From Gammaproteobacteria bacterium (GTDB lineage Bacteria; Pseudomonadota; Gammaproteobacteria; Pseudomonadales; Litorivicinaceae), in the NCBI GenBank assembly GCA_024640985.1, contig JAHEDY010000011.1, forward strand, positions 44,678-108,677: DNA of 64,000 bases. The letters are read 5' to 3'. This document shows, one piece after another, positions 33,703 through 44,197 of the stretch. Each line of letters opens with the position of its first letter. The first letter of the stretch is position 1. The position numbers were made by a program, and so were the translations under genes. Under the pieces are notes generated by a model. That model was given only the letters and a program-made list of their open reading frames with translations. It ran no database searches and was not told the origin of the DNA.

Positions 33703-35123
33703 TTCCAACGATCAGGCCCTATAAATGTTGACTCAATTGTCACTTCATTGGTTGGCTGTTTGGCAGGCTCAATAATGAAGCTGATGGGTAGGCGGGAGTT
33801 TGCCAGCATATCAGGTGGAATTTGCACTTGGTACACTTGGACGCGAGTTTGGCCGGGTGCGAGCTCAATGGTCGCAGGACCGATCAGGCGAGCACTCGGG
33901 TGGCCTTGGAAATTCACTTCATATTCTTCATTGAATGACGTTTTATTAAACACGGTGAGACTGTAGGTGTTCTCAATCTCCCCAGTTTTTGTTTCATGGA
34001 AGAGAGCGCCGCGATCGCGCGCCACTTTGGCTTCTAGCGTGCTGCGGTGTGTCAATGCGTAACCAAAGGCTGCGCACATCGCCAACATGGCAAAACCATA
34101 GCCGATGAGTCGCGGTCGTAACCAATGAGTTTGGCCGCCATCCAGTTCATGTTCTGTCGCGTAGCGAACGAGACCGCGGTCATAGTTCATCTTATCCATG
34201 ATCGAATCACAGGCATCAATGCACAGCGCACATTGAATGCACTCGTATTGGAGACCATCGCGAATATCGATTCCCGTTGGGCAGACTTGGACGCATAAAC
34301 CACAGTCAACGCAGTCACCTTGAGTATTGGTGGATTCTGCACTTCGCTTGCGGCTTCCGCGAGGTTCTCCACGTTCGGTGTCATAAGCAACAATGAGTGT
34401 GTCTTGGTCAAACATCACGGATTGAAAACGGGCATAAGGACACATGTGGATACACACTTTTTCGCGAAGATAGCCGGCGTTTGCGTAGGTCGCTAGGGTG
34501 AATAATCCAATCCACAGGTAAGCACCCATGGACGCCTGTCCCGTCCAGTGGTCGATCACGAGTTCGCGCGCTGGGATAAAATAGGCAACAAATGTGAAGC
34601 CGGTCGCCCAGGCAACGCCAAGCCATAGCACCTGTTTGCTTAACTTTTTCCGAAATTTACTGGGTGTCATCGGGCCTTTGTCGAGTTTGATCCGTGCGTT
34701 ACGTTCTCCCTCGGTGTAGCGTTCAATCGCCATGAAAATTTGCGTCCAAACTGTCTGAGGACAGGTATAGCCGCACCAGATCCGGCCACCAAACACAGTC
34801 ACAAAAAACAGGCCGAATGCACAAATAATCAGAAGCCAGGACAATAACACCAGATCCTGGGGCCAGAAGGTGGCATTGAAAACAAAGAACTGGCGATCCG
34901 GGAGATTGAACCACACCATTTGGCGATCACCCCAGTTCAGCCATGGGAACAGGTAATACATAAACAGCATCACAAGTCCGGCGGTTAAGCGCACATTTTG
35001 AAAGAAGCCCGAGGTGCCGCGGGTGTAGATCCCTTGTTTGGTTTGGTATGCCGGAGTTTGCCGATGAGCAAGTCGTTCACCGGCATCGATGGGTCCCTCA
35101 ACCGTTGGGATACGGTCGCTCAT
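33699..35123 (-). CDS. ccoG: cbb3 oxidase accessory iron-sulfur protein CcoG
   Basis: Membrane-bound ferredoxin-like protein (RdxA/FixG family) of 474 residues, with about five helices. Two [4Fe-4S] motifs are seen: CVDCGLCVQVCP and CIQCALCIDACD, and a further cluster-linked region WCGYTCPQTVW lies in the first half. The C-terminal periplasmic Ig-like domain is complete. In studied bacteria CcoG reduces copper for cbb3 assembly. It starts four bases after ccoP. Confidence 0.96.
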   Translation of the reverse strand: MSDRIPTVEGPIDAGERLAHRQTPAYQTKQGIYTRGTSGFFQNVRLTAGLVMLFMYYLFPWLNWGDRQMVWFNLPDRQFFVFNATFWPQDLVLLSWLLIICAFGLFFVTVFGGRIWCGYTCPQTVWTQIFMAIERYTEGERNARIKLDKGPMTPSKFRKKLSKQVLWLGVAWATGFTFVAYFIPARELVIDHWTGQASMGAYLWIGLFTLATYANAGYLREKVCIHMCPYARFQSVMFDQDTLIVAYDTERGEPRGSRKRSAESTNTQGDCVDCGLCVQVCPTGIDIRDGLQYECIQCALCIDACDSIMDKMNYDRGLVRYATEHELDGGQTHWLRPRLIGYGFAMLAMCAAFGYALTHRSTLEAKVARDRGALFHETKTGEIENTYSLTVFNKTSFNEEYEVNFQGHPSARLIGPATIELAPGQTRVQVYQVQIPPDMLANSRLPISFIIEPAKQPTNEVTIESTFIGPDRWK

Positions 35124-35127
35124 CGGC

Positions 35128-36042
35128 TTATTGTTGACTGAGGCTGTAGACGTAGGCAGTCAAAAGATGAACCTTATCTTCGCCTAATCGTGGCAGTTGT
35201 GCAGGCATCACACCTTGACGACCGTGACGGAGCGTCTGTTTGACTGATTCCAGGACGGTGAGGTTCGGCGCCTTATAGAGCCAGACGTCGTCAGTTAAAT
35301 TCGGCGCTCCGAGCATTTGCATGCCTTCGCCGGTGGGCATATGACAGGCAGCGCAGTAGGTTTGGAAGTGCGTTTGACCCTTGGCTGCGAGAGCCTCGTC
35401 ATGCGCGCGGCCTGAGAGACTCACCACGTAGTGTGAGGTTTCTTCAATACCTGCATCACCCAAAATCCCTTGCCATGCTGGCATGTTCGCCATGCGACCG
35501 ACGTTCAACGATTCCTTGATTTTTTCAGGTGAGCCGCCGTAGAGCCATTCTTCATCGGTTAAGTTCGGGAAACCATAGGCACCCTTGGCACCTGATCCAT
35601 GACACACAGCGCAGTTGTTGGCAAATAGGCGACCGCCGACTTCGAGTGCCTTAGGATCTTGAGCCAGTTCTTCGATCGATTGCTGGCCAAAGGCTGCAAA
35701 GACAGGGCCATATTTCACCTCAGCGGCCGCCATCTCTTCTTCCCATTGACCGGTCGATGACCAGTTAAGGATCCCTTGGAAGTTACCAAGTCCTGGGTAG
35801 AGCACCAGATAACCAAGACCAAAAACAATGGTCCCTAAAAACTTCAGATACCACCAGCGTGGCAACGGATTGTCGTACTCTTCAATGCCATCGAATGCAT
35901 GGCCGACAGTCTGTTCAGTCTCTTCTTTAAAGGGCTCAGATCGGCGAACAACCATGACGAGCCATAAACAACCAAAAATGACGAGCAAGGTAATGATAGC
36001 TACCCAAATACTCCAGAAGGTTGGCAGTGAATCGTTAAACAT
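35128..36042 (-). CDS. ccoP: cbb3 oxidase subunit III (dihaem cytochrome c)
   Basis: A 304-residue membrane-anchored dihaem cytochrome. Two N-terminal helices are followed by two class I cytochrome domains with haem sites CAVCHGSGAKG and CAACHMPTGEG; axial methionines are expected in NMPAWQG and VMPAQLP. The start shares one base with the ccoQ stop (TGATG). Confidence 0.97.
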   Translation of the reverse strand: MFNDSLPTFWSIWVAIITLLVIFGCLWLVMVVRRSEPFKEETEQTVGHAFDGIEEYDNPLPRWWYLKFLGTIVFGLGYLVLYPGLGNFQGILNWSSTGQWEEEMAAAEVKYGPVFAAFGQQSIEELAQDPKALEVGGRLFANNCAVCHGSGAKGAYGFPNLTDEEWLYGGSPEKIKESLNVGRMANMPAWQGILGDAGIEETSHYVVSLSGRAHDEALAAKGQTHFQTYCAACHMPTGEGMQMLGAPNLTDDVWLYKAPNLTVLESVKQTLRHGRQGVMPAQLPRLGEDKVHLLTAYVYSLSQQ

Positions 36043-36209
36043 CAGTGTTTATCTCCATTTGGTGTATCGACTGGGTCCTGATCCAAGATCGAGTTTGCCG
36101 CATCATCAAACCGTGTTTTGTTTTTTGGGTTGTATGCCCACCAGCCGATGCCGATAAACATGACTAACATGACAATACTTAAAACTCCTAACCAGTCGTA
36201 ATACGTCAT
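36042..36209 (-). CDS. ccoQ: cbb3 oxidase small subunit CcoQ
   Basis: A 55-residue protein read directly between ccoO and ccoP: start ATG at 36209, two bases after the ccoO stop, with AAGGATG-type purines upstream, and a stop that overlaps the ccoP start. It begins MTYYDWLGVLSIVMLVMF, one membrane helix, followed by the family's typical GWWAYNPKNKTRFDDAA and a short acidic tail. FixQ/CcoQ stabilises the interaction of CcoP with the core. Confidence 0.95.
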   Translation of the reverse strand: MTYYDWLGVLSIVMLVMFIGIGWWAYNPKNKTRFDDAANSILDQDPVDTPNGDKH

Positions 36210-36211
36210 CC

Positions 36212-36820
36212 TTATCGATCCTTCATGACCGTTCCGAGACCCTGTAAATAGGCGACTAACGCCTCGATCTCAGTTTTACCGCGCACAGATTCACGTGCTG
36301 TTGCGATTTCGTCATCGGTATAGGGAACACCGAGAGTTTGCATTACGCGCATTTTATCGGCGGTGTCATCACCGCTGAGTGTGTTCTGAAATAGCCATGG
36401 GAAGGATGGCATATTGGATTCAGGGACAACGTCGCGAGGGTTGTACATGTGCGCGCGGTGCCAGTCATCAGAGTACTTGCCTCCGAGGCGGGCAAGATCA
36501 GGTCCAGTGCGTTTTGAGCCCCACAGGAACGGACGCTCCCAGACCGATTCGCCAGCGACTGAGTAGTGGCCATAGCGTTCTGTTTCCGCCCGGAAAGGAC
36601 GTACCATTTGTGTATGGCATACATGGCATCCTTCGCGGATATAAATATCACGGCCTTCAAGCTGGATCGCAGACCAAGGCTTCATTCCTTCAATCGGAGT
36701 AGTCGTTTTCGACATATGGAATAGCGGAACAATCTCTGCTAATCCGCCAAAGCTAATGACAACGACGATGAGGGCAGCGAGCACACCCAGACGCTTTTCA
36801 ATATATTCATGTGATTTCAT
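36212..36820 (-). CDS. ccoO: cbb3 oxidase subunit II (monohaem cytochrome c)
   Basis: A 202-residue subunit with one N-terminal helix ([17 protein letters not shown]) and one c-type haem site, [13 protein letters not shown]. The conserved [16 protein letters not shown] and PSFPWLF segments are intact. It lies ten bases after ccoN. Confidence 0.97.
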   Translation of the reverse strand: MKSHEYIEKRLGVLAALIVVVISFGGLAEIVPLFHMSKTTTPIEGMKPWSAIQLEGRDIYIREGCHVCHTQMVRPFRAETERYGHYSVAGESVWERPFLWGSKRTGPDLARLGGKYSDDWHRAHMYNPRDVVPESNMPSFPWLFQNTLSGDDTADKMRVMQTLGVPYTDDEIATARESVRGKTEIEALVAYLQGLGTVMKDR

Positions 36821-36829
36821 CAGATTCTC

Positions 36830-38269
36830 CTAGGCCGCCGCTGGTTCAGGTTCGCTCGTATCACGAACTGCATCCTGATCCTTCGCATCATTCACAGTCA
36901 TGTAGACGTTGTAGAGCATGATGATCATGCCGAGCAGGAAGAATCCGCCGCCAATGACGCGGACGACATAACCTGGATAGCTCGCTTCCAAACTATCGAC
37001 GAAGCTATAAGTTAGGGTGCCATCGGGATTCACAGCGCGCCACATTAAGCCCTGCATGATTCCGTTCACCCACATTGCGGCGATGTAGAGCACCGTTCCG
37101 ATGGTCGCGAGCCAAAAATGGAGATTAATCAGACGGATTGAGTGCATCTGGACGATCCCTAACACTTTAGGAATCAGGTGATACAGTGATCCGATTGCCA
37201 CCATGGCAACCCAGCCAAGTGCGCCAGAATGCACATGTCCAATGGTCCAGTCGGTATTGTGGGACAGTGCGTTGACGGTTTTGATCGACATCATCGGTCC
37301 CTCGAAGGTGGACATTCCATAGAACGACAATGACACCACCAGGAAGCGAAGAATTGGATCGGTTCGGAGTTTGTGCCAGGCACCAGACAATGTCATCACT
37401 CCGTTGATCATGCCGCCCCAGCTCGGTGCCAGAAGCACAATTGACATCACCATGCCGACGGATTGTGCCCAATCTGGGAGTGCTGAATAGTGAAGGTGGT
37501 GAGCACCAGCCCACATGTAGGTAGCGATCAAAGCCCAGAAGTGAACAATCGACAATCGGTACGAATAAACAGGGCGGCCGGCTTGCTTGGGCACGAAATA
37601 ATACATCATGCCAAGGAAGCCTGCGGTCAGGAAGAAACCGACGGCATTATGGGCATACCACCACTGGATCATCGCATCCATGGCTCCGGACCAGACGTAA
37701 TAACTCTTCGTAAAGCTGACTGGGTATTGCACGCTGTTGACAATGTGAAGCACGGCGATGACGAGAATAAAAGCCCCGAAGAACCAGTTAGCAACATAGA
37801 TATGAGAGGTATTTCTTTTGGCGATCGTGCCAAAGAAGACAATGGCATAGGAAATCCAAACCACTGCGATCAAAATATCAATCGGCCATTCTAATTCTGC
37901 ATATTCGTGAGTTGTTGTCATACCAAGCGGTAGGGTGATGGCGGCAAGAATAATCACGAGGTTCCATCCCCAGAACGTAAAACGTGCCAAGTTCGGGAAG
38001 GCTAGAGTGGTGTGGCATGTTCTTTGGACGACGTAATAGGAGGTTGCAAAGAGCGCACATCCTCCAAAGGCAAAAATGACCGCGTTGGTATGTAGTGGGC
38101 GCAGTCGTCCAAAGTGGGTCCATTCCGAAGCCAGGAGTTCAGGCCAGACGAGCTGAGCGGCGATAAGAACTCCGACAGCCATTCCTACGATACCCCAGAC
38201 GACAGCCATGATCGCGAAATGACGAATGGTTCTGTAGTCGTACGCAGGGTGTGCGACAGCGTGAGACAT
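36830..38269 (-). CDS. ccoN: cbb3 oxidase catalytic subunit I
   Basis: Terminal oxidase subunit of 479 residues with about 12 helices and the histidines for haem b, haem b3 and CuB. Family markers include the [14 protein letters not shown] loop, [31 protein letters not shown] and the [12 protein letters not shown] segment. Starts with ATG after AAGGAAGGATCAGG. It heads the operon ccoNOQP-ccoGHIS; the 227-base upstream gap has no convincing FNR box, so the operon may be constitutive like cco1 of Pseudomonas aeruginosa. Confidence 0.98.
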   Translation of the reverse strand: MSHAVAHPAYDYRTIRHFAIMAVVWGIVGMAVGVLIAAQLVWPELLASEWTHFGRLRPLHTNAVIFAFGGCALFATSYYVVQRTCHTTLAFPNLARFTFWGWNLVIILAAITLPLGMTTTHEYAELEWPIDILIAVVWISYAIVFFGTIAKRNTSHIYVANWFFGAFILVIAVLHIVNSVQYPVSFTKSYYVWSGAMDAMIQWWYAHNAVGFFLTAGFLGMMYYFVPKQAGRPVYSYRLSIVHFWALIATYMWAGAHHLHYSALPDWAQSVGMVMSIVLLAPSWGGMINGVMTLSGAWHKLRTDPILRFLVVSLSFYGMSTFEGPMMSIKTVNALSHNTDWTIGHVHSGALGWVAMVAIGSLYHLIPKVLGIVQMHSIRLINLHFWLATIGTVLYIAAMWVNGIMQGLMWRAVNPDGTLTYSFVDSLEASYPGYVVRVIGGGFFLLGMIIMLYNVYMTVNDAKDQDAVRDTSEPEPAAA

Positions 38270-38496
38270 CCTGATCCTTCCTTTTATGACAAAAACATCT
38301 ATAGTTAGTTTAAATAGTTATATGCGTATGTGGAAGCATTCGAAAGGATGAGACTCTAAAAAAGGGCACTCACCATCAAAAAAATGCGACTTCACTACGT
38401 GTTGTGGTTATTATGACGGGAGTTGATAGTATAAAACGGTTATAAGCCGCTTTCTACAAATTTGTATTTGAGTTATGTCAAGAAGCCAATAAATAA
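38270..38496. other. Divergent ccoN/cysB intergenic region
   Basis: The longest gap in the window, 227 AT-rich bases with the promoters of both genes. Single FNR-like half-sites exist (ATCAA at 38375-38379, TTGAT at 38423-38427), but neither has a partner half at the right spacing. No small gene was found in it. Confidence 0.6.
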
Positions 38497-39474
38497 ATGA
38501 AATTGCAACAGCTTCGGTATATCTGTGAAGTCGCTAATCACGACCTCAACGTTTCCGCTACCGCCCAAAGTCTCTTCACTTCTCAGCCCGGAATCTCCAA
38601 GCAGATCCGTTTGTTGGAGGAAGAGTTGGGTGTTGAAGTGTTTGCTCGAAATGGCAAACATCTGGTGTCGATCACTCCAGCAGGCGAAGAAGTGCTGCGA
38701 GTCGCGAGCGAGATCTTGCACAAAGTCGATGCGATCAAGCAAATCTCTCAAGAGTTTTCTGACGAGACGAAAGGTGTGCTTTCGATTGCCACCACACATA
38801 CGCAAGCGCGGTACGTATTGCCACCGATCATCAATCAATTTATGCGTGAGTATCCGGAAGTTTCGTTACAGATGCAGCAAGGGACGCCTGCGCAGATCGC
38901 CGAAATGGCCGCCAGTGGAGACGTGGACTTTGCTATTGCAACTGAGGGTCTCGAACATTTCTCGAATTTGCTCTTGATGCCTTGTTATCAATGGAATCGT
39001 GCCGTCATTGTTCCAAGAGAGCATCCCTTGGCGCAAATTGATGGACCACTGACGCTTGCTGAGCTTGCTCGGTATCCCATTGTGACCTACGTCTTTGGAT
39101 TCACCGGTCGTTCGCGACTCGATGAAGCGTTCGAGCACGAAGGATTGACTCCTAAGGTGGTGTTCACAGCCGCTGATGCTGACGTCATTAAAACCTATGT
39201 CCGCTTGGGTCTAGGTGTCGGTATTGTCGCTGACATGTCATACGATCCACAAACCGATGCGGACCTGGTGACAGTCAATGCGAGCCATCTGTTTAGCCCA
39301 AGCGTGACCTCTATCGCATTTCGTCGTGGCACGTTTTTGCGTGGATACATGTATCGATTTGTGAATTTGTTTGCGCCACACCTATCGCGCGAAGTGATTG
39401 GAAAGTTCCTTCGTAGCCAGGGTAGGGCTGAAGCCGAAAAAATCTTTGAATCGGTTGAAGTGCCTCTGCTTTGA
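38497..39474 (+). CDS. cysB: LysR-type regulator CysB
   Basis: Activator of sulfate assimilation and cysteine synthesis that senses N-acetylserine. It has 325 residues, the expected size. The HTH is in MKLQQLRYICEVANHDLNVS...QPGISKQIRLLEEELG, and the ligand-binding part shows TTHTQARYVLPP, the conserved TxxQ region of CysB. Close to ccoN and divergent from it. cysM, one likely target, is 10 kb downstream. Confidence 0.95.
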   Translation: MKLQQLRYICEVANHDLNVSATAQSLFTSQPGISKQIRLLEEELGVEVFARNGKHLVSITPAGEEVLRVASEILHKVDAIKQISQEFSDETKGVLSIATTHTQARYVLPPIINQFMREYPEVSLQMQQGTPAQIAEMAASGDVDFAIATEGLEHFSNLLLMPCYQWNRAVIVPREHPLAQIDGPLTLAELARYPIVTYVFGFTGRSRLDEAFEHEGLTPKVVFTAADADVIKTYVRLGLGVGIVADMSYDPQTDADLVTVNASHLFSPSVTSIAFRRGTFLRGYMYRFVNLFAPHLSREVIGKFLRSQGRAEAEKIFESVEVPLL

Positions 39475-40319
39475 CCACGCATCCTACGGTCGATGTTCAG
39501 TTCTTTGAACATAAGGGTTACCGGCATGCCATTCACCTTTGCGAAACCTCAGAAGGCACTGGTGACTTAGTGCTTTTGCATGGAGCGGGAGTTGCTTCTG
39601 AAGCGACTTGGTATCCCATGCTTTTTGAGTTTAAGAGTTTTCGTCGAATTCTTTGCCCTGATCTTCGAGGTATGGGGCGTTCTCATTCCTTGGACTTTGC
39701 CGATCGTCCAGTGACCGTTGACGAGGTAGTTGAGGATGTGCTCGCTATATTGGCTCATTACTCGATCAATCAGTGCCAGATGGTGGGATACAGCTTTGGT
39801 GGTTTGATTGCGCTACTGGTCAATGCCGCTCGGCGTGAGCTGGTTTGCGACATGGTTTTGCTGGAGCCCGCACTTCTCGAGCGCGCGTCCTTGGATGCGC
39901 TGCGCACCGTTCGTGCGCATTACGCAGACGCGGCGGTCGCTCTCTTGTCAAAGGATGATCCATCGATTGGTGTGAGGCAATTTCTGGATTTGATCGCACC
40001 GAATCGGTCTAAGCATCCACGAGTCGAGCGGATGACAGTACAGCGACTGGCCAGTCGTCCCAAAGGTCTGGCTTATGCTCTGATGGCGGTCAATGAGGCC
40101 GCTTGGCATGTGGATCGGATGCAGTGCATTGAATGCGCACCAGCGACGCTCAGTCTGGTCGGTTCAAAAAGCATCGATGAAGCTCATGAATTTCATCAAC
40201 TCCTGGCAGAAAGCCTAGGCAACTGGCACTACCAGTCAGTGATGGGGGTCGACCATGCGTTGCCCTATCAAAAACCAGGTTTGTGCGCGCGCCTGATCGT
40301 GGAACATTTCAGACCTTAA
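39471..40319 (+). CDS. Alpha/beta hydrolase, unknown substrate
   Basis: A 282-residue soluble hydrolase. The nucleophile elbow is GYSFGG, the oxyanion loop [11 protein letters not shown], with [11 protein letters not shown] as the second turn and a histidine in GVDHALPYQ near the C-terminus. The TTG start overlaps the cysB stop (TTGA), so it is translated with cysB. The fold does not reveal the substrate. The stop shares TTAA with the convergent ppsR stop. Confidence 0.85.
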   Translation: MTTHPTVDVQFFEHKGYRHAIHLCETSEGTGDLVLLHGAGVASEATWYPMLFEFKSFRRILCPDLRGMGRSHSLDFADRPVTVDEVVEDVLAILAHYSINQCQMVGYSFGGLIALLVNAARRELVCDMVLLEPALLERASLDALRTVRAHYADAAVALLSKDDPSIGVRQFLDLIAPNRSKHPRVERMTVQRLASRPKGLAYALMAVNEAAWHVDRMQCIECAPATLSLVGSKSIDEAHEFHQLLAESLGNWHYQSVMGVDHALPYQKPGLCARLIVEHFRP

Positions 40320-41143
40320 CGAGCCTGCTTTCGCTTTCCCGTCACTTGTAAGATGCGTGCGCTGATCTCTTCGACCGACCGCTCAGTGGTGGATAAGAAT
40401 GGGATCGCATGTCGACGATACAATGCTTCGACTTCATTGACTTCATACTGGCATTGTTTCAGTGATGCATAACGCGAGTCGGGTCGGCGCATTTCCCGAA
40501 TGGCCTGAAGTCGCTCAGGGTCAATGGTTAACCCAAAGAGCTTGGCTTTGTGTTTTCGTAAGGTATCGGGTAAGTGATCATCATCGAGATCATCTTCGGT
40601 TAAGGGGTAGTTGGCGACTTTCAGACCGTATTGCATCGCTAAATACAAACTGGTTGGCGTTTTCCCGGAGCGGGAGACTCCGATGAGAATCAGATCGGCC
40701 TGATCGTAGTAGCGAATTCGAGCGCCATCATCATTATCGAGTGCAAAATTGATGGCATCGATACGTCGTGCGTATTGGCCATCGGGAGCGACCGCATGAC
40801 TCATGCCAACAGAATAGCTTGAGCTCTGGCCAAGCTCTCTTTCCAGTGGTTTTAAAAAAGTCTGAAAAATATCGACCAAAAACCCGTGACAGTTAGCAAG
40901 TACATCTCGCACTTCTTGATTCACGATGGTGTCAAAAACGATCGGTGTGATCTGATGCTCCTGGCCGGCTGCATTAATTTCGGCTACCGCTTTTTTCGCT
41001 TTTTCGACACTGTCGATGTAGGGCAATGTCGTTTTATCGAAGGAGACAGAATCAAATTGACTCAATAAAGCTTGACCAAGCCCTTCGGCAGTCAAACCTG
41101 TTCCATCGGAAATAAAGAATACTGGACGAATTTCTGAGGGCAT
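40316..41143 (-). CDS. ppsR: PEP synthase kinase/pyrophosphorylase
   Basis: Bifunctional DUF299 enzyme that inactivates PEP synthase by ADP-dependent phosphorylation and reactivates it by phosphorolysis. It has 275 residues from the ATG at 41143. The P-loop is [19 protein letters not shown]; the N-terminal [12 protein letters not shown] and the DFVNHAVAPDG-like [10 protein letters not shown] region are typical. It is divergent from its target ppsA, 135 bases apart. Confidence 0.96.
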   Translation of the reverse strand: MPSEIRPVFFISDGTGLTAEGLGQALLSQFDSVSFDKTTLPYIDSVEKAKKAVAEINAAGQEHQITPIVFDTIVNQEVRDVLANCHGFLVDIFQTFLKPLERELGQSSSYSVGMSHAVAPDGQYARRIDAINFALDNDDGARIRYYDQADLILIGVSRSGKTPTSLYLAMQYGLKVANYPLTEDDLDDDHLPDTLRKHKAKLFGLTIDPERLQAIREMRRPDSRYASLKQCQYEVNEVEALYRRHAIPFLSTTERSVEEISARILQVTGKRKQAR

Positions 41144-41278
41144 ATTTGGTTCCAAATCATTTATACTACTTCGCTTTATCGATGACCGTTTGTCGTTACT
41201 TGGTGCAGTGCAAGGAAGCGAGTTCAAGTTTAGTCTGCGACAGCGGTTTCTAAGACACAATACGGAAGGGGATTCCTT

Positions 41279-43657
41279 TTGGACAACTATATCCTTTGGT
41301 TTAATGAGCTTGGCATGAACGATGTCGAGCGCGTTGGTGGCAAAAACGCATCACTTGGTGAAATGATTTCCAATCTGGCTGGAGCTGGGGTGAGCGTTCC
41401 CAACGGATTTGCAACAACAGCGCATGCGTATCGCGAATTTCTGGCTCACGAAAACCTGGCTGACCGCATCAATCAGGCATTAGCTATGTTAGATGTCGAC
41501 GATGTGAACGCGTTGGCGAAGACAGGAGCTGAGATTCGGTCATGGATTATCGACACACCGTTTCAACCGGCACTTGACCAAGCGATAGAAGCTGCCTTTG
41601 CGATGATGATCGCGGATAATCCTTCGATGAAGGTTGCTGTGCGGTCTTCGGCAACCGCTGAGGATTTGCCAGACGCATCCTTCGCGGGGCAACAGGAAAC
41701 CTTCCTCAATATCTCAGGAATCGAGAACGTCAAGCATGCGATCAAGGAGGTCTTTGCATCCTTATTCAATGATCGTGCAATTTCCTACCGTGTGCATCAG
41801 GGCTTCGCTCATGAATTGGTCGCGCTATCAGCAGGGATCCAGCGGATGGTTCGATCTGAGACGGGTGCGGCGGGAGTGATGTTCACCATGGACACCGAGA
41901 GTGGATTCCGCGATGTGGTGTTTGTCACAGCCGCTTATGGTTTAGGTGAAACAGTCGTTCAAGGTGCGGTGAACCCAGACGAATTTTATGTCCACAAACC
42001 CACCCTTCTAGGGGATCGCCCCGCGATTTTGCGAAGAACGCGTGGTTCGAAATTAATCAAGATGGTCTATGCAGATTCGTCCAAGCCCGGCCGGTCGGTG
42101 GAGACGGTGGATGTGGATCCGACAGAGCGTCGCGAATTTTGTGTGACTGATGCAGAAGTCGAGGCCTTGGCGCGGCAGGCGCTCACCATTGAGAAGCATT
42201 ACGGCCGACCGATGGATATCGAGTGGGCACGAGACGGAGACGACGGCCAGCTATACATCGTTCAGGCACGTCCTGAAACTGTCCAGAGTCAACAAGACGG
42301 CCGCCAGATGGAACGCTTTGTTTTGAAAGAAAAGAGCGACGTCTTAGCCCAGGGTCGTGCGATCGGTCAGAAAATCGGCCAAGGAACGGTCCGTCTGGTG
42401 AAAGATATTTCGCGCATGGACGAAGTTCAGCCAGGCGATGTGTTGGTGACCGATATGACAGACCCTGATTGGGAACCCGTGATGAAGCGAGCGTCTGCCA
42501 TTGTCACCAATCGTGGTGGTCGGACCTGTCATGCAGCAATTATCGCCCGAGAATTAGGAATCCCCGCTGTGGTGGGCTGTGGTGATGCCACTGAGCTTCT
42601 GGAGGCTGGTATCGATGTCACCGTGAGTTGTGCCGAGGGTGATACCGGTCATATCTACGCGGGGATACTCGATTTCGATCATCGCGTGACGAGTGTCGAT
42701 GCCATGCCGGCTCTGCCATTTAAGATCATGATGAACGTCGGTAACCCTGACCGTGCCTTTGATTTTCAGCGATTACCGCATGCAGGCATCGGTCTGGCGC
42801 GACTCGAATTCATCATCAATCGCATGATTGGAGTGCACCCTCGTGCCTTAATGGATTACGACACACTACCTGCCGATCTGAAAGAAGAGATTGCTGAGCG
42901 GATTGGTGGATACGCGAGCCCCACTGAGTTTTATGTTGAGAAATTGGTCGAAGGGATTGCGACACTCGGAGCGTCCTTTGCGCCTGAGCGAGTCATCGTT
43001 CGGTTATCAGATTTCAAATCCAACGAATATCGGAATTTAATCGGCGGACCGCTCTATGAGCCTGAAGAAGAAAATCCGATGCTCGGTTTCCGCGGTGCGT
43101 CTCGTTACATTTCTGAATCATTTAGGCCTTGCTTTGAGTTCGAGTGTCGTGCGCTGAAAAAAGTCCGCGATGAAATGGGGCTGACCAATGTCGCGATTAT
43201 GGTCCCGTTTGTTCGGACGCTTGAAGAAGCAGCTGCCGTCATTGAGCTGTTAAAGCAGAATGGCCTTGAGCGTGGACAGAATGGTCTGGAAGTCATCATG
43301 ATGTGTGAACTTCCATCCAATGCTGTCTTGGCGGATGAATTCCTCGAATACTTTGACGGTTTCTCAATTGGATCGAACGACTTGACGCAGCTGACTTTGG
43401 GTCTTGATCGTGATTCGGGAATCATTGCTGAGGCTTTTGATGAGCGGAATCCCGCAGTGAAATTCCTATTGTCACGCGCCATTTCGGCTTGTAACAAAGC
43501 GGGTAAATACATCGGGATTTGTGGTCAGGGGCCATCTGATCATCCGGACCTCGCCTTCTGGCTGATGGAGCAGGGCATCGACTCGGTCTCGCTGAATCCA
43601 GACACAGTGCTTGAGACGTGGTTCTTTTTGGCTGACGCTCGCGATCACAAATCATGA
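41279..43657 (+). CDS. ppsA: Phosphoenolpyruvate synthase
   Basis: Converts pyruvate and ATP to PEP, AMP and phosphate for gluconeogenesis. It has 792 residues: ATP-grasp domain at the N-terminus ([32 protein letters not shown]), the swivelling phosphohistidine domain with [15 protein letters not shown], and the PEP-binding barrel ending [12 protein letters not shown]. Start TTG with AAGGGG upstream. It overlaps rraA by four bases and lies opposite ppsR. Confidence 0.97.
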   Translation: MDNYILWFNELGMNDVERVGGKNASLGEMISNLAGAGVSVPNGFATTAHAYREFLAHENLADRINQALAMLDVDDVNALAKTGAEIRSWIIDTPFQPALDQAIEAAFAMMIADNPSMKVAVRSSATAEDLPDASFAGQQETFLNISGIENVKHAIKEVFASLFNDRAISYRVHQGFAHELVALSAGIQRMVRSETGAAGVMFTMDTESGFRDVVFVTAAYGLGETVVQGAVNPDEFYVHKPTLLGDRPAILRRTRGSKLIKMVYADSSKPGRSVETVDVDPTERREFCVTDAEVEALARQALTIEKHYGRPMDIEWARDGDDGQLYIVQARPETVQSQQDGRQMERFVLKEKSDVLAQGRAIGQKIGQGTVRLVKDISRMDEVQPGDVLVTDMTDPDWEPVMKRASAIVTNRGGRTCHAAIIARELGIPAVVGCGDATELLEAGIDVTVSCAEGDTGHIYAGILDFDHRVTSVDAMPALPFKIMMNVGNPDRAFDFQRLPHAGIGLARLEFIINRMIGVHPRALMDYDTLPADLKEEIAERIGGYASPTEFYVEKLVEGIATLGASFAPERVIVRLSDFKSNEYRNLIGGPLYEPEEENPMLGFRGASRYISESFRPCFEFECRALKKVRDEMGLTNVAIMVPFVRTLEEAAAVIELLKQNGLERGQNGLEVIMMCELPSNAVLADEFLEYFDGFSIGSNDLTQLTLGLDRDSGIIAEAFDERNPAVKFLLSRAISACNKAGKYIGICGQGPSDHPDLAFWLMEQGIDSVSLNPDTVLETWFFLADARDHKS

Positions 43658-44133
43658 AATCGACACCAGATCTTTGTGATGTCTACGAGGGCGGGATTTC
43701 CGTCCTTGATCCCATCTTTACCAACTTTGGTGGTCGTGAACGGTTCTATGGCGAGGCAGTGACTGTCAAATGCTTTGAGGACAATTCGACAGTCAAAGAG
43801 TTGGCTGGCACTGCTGGCAAGGGTCGAGTGATGGTCGTCGATGGAGGTGGATCACTGCGTCGAGCTCTGCTTGGTGATATGGTTGGAGCCAATGCGCTAG
43901 CCAATGGATGGGCTGGATTTGTCATTTATGGGTCAATCCGCGATGTGGATGAATTGGGAGCCATGGATCTCGGTGTTCAGGCACTTGCAACGCACCCGAT
44001 GAAAACTGAGAAAAAAGGTGTCGGTGACCTGGACGTCCCAGTCACCTTTGCTGGTGTGACCATCCATCCCGGAGATTTTGTTGCCTGCGACAATAACGGT
44101 ATCGTCGTGTCGCCGGTGGCGCTCGAGGTCTAG
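43654..44133 (+). CDS. rraA: Ribonuclease E activity regulator RraA
   Basis: A 159-residue trimeric protein that binds and inhibits RNase E. The MenG/RraA fold is seen in [23 protein letters not shown] and [12 protein letters not shown]. The full length and pattern fit RraA rather than an aldolase-like member. Start overlaps the ppsA stop (ATGA), giving one transcript with ppsA. Confidence 0.94.
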   Translation: MKSTPDLCDVYEGGISVLDPIFTNFGGRERFYGEAVTVKCFEDNSTVKELAGTAGKGRVMVVDGGGSLRRALLGDMVGANALANGWAGFVIYGSIRDVDELGAMDLGVQALATHPMKTEKKGVGDLDVPVTFAGVTIHPGDFVACDNNGIVVSPVALEV

Positions 44134-44148
44134 TGAATCTCGAGGCGT

Positions 44149-44185
44149 AAAAAAACCCCGGCATCGAGAGATGCCGGGGTTTTTT
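44149..44185. terminator. Bidirectional terminator between rraA and acnB
   Basis: Seven A residues, CCCCGGCATC, loop GAGA, GATGCCGGGG and six T residues. A 10-bp stem with flanking A- and T-runs ends both the ppsA-rraA and acnB messages. Confidence 0.95.
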
Positions 44186-44197
44186 ATTGGATCGGTG

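Noticed and set aside
38375..38427. FNR/ANR half-sites upstream of ccoN
   Set aside because: Neither half-site has a partner at N4 spacing.
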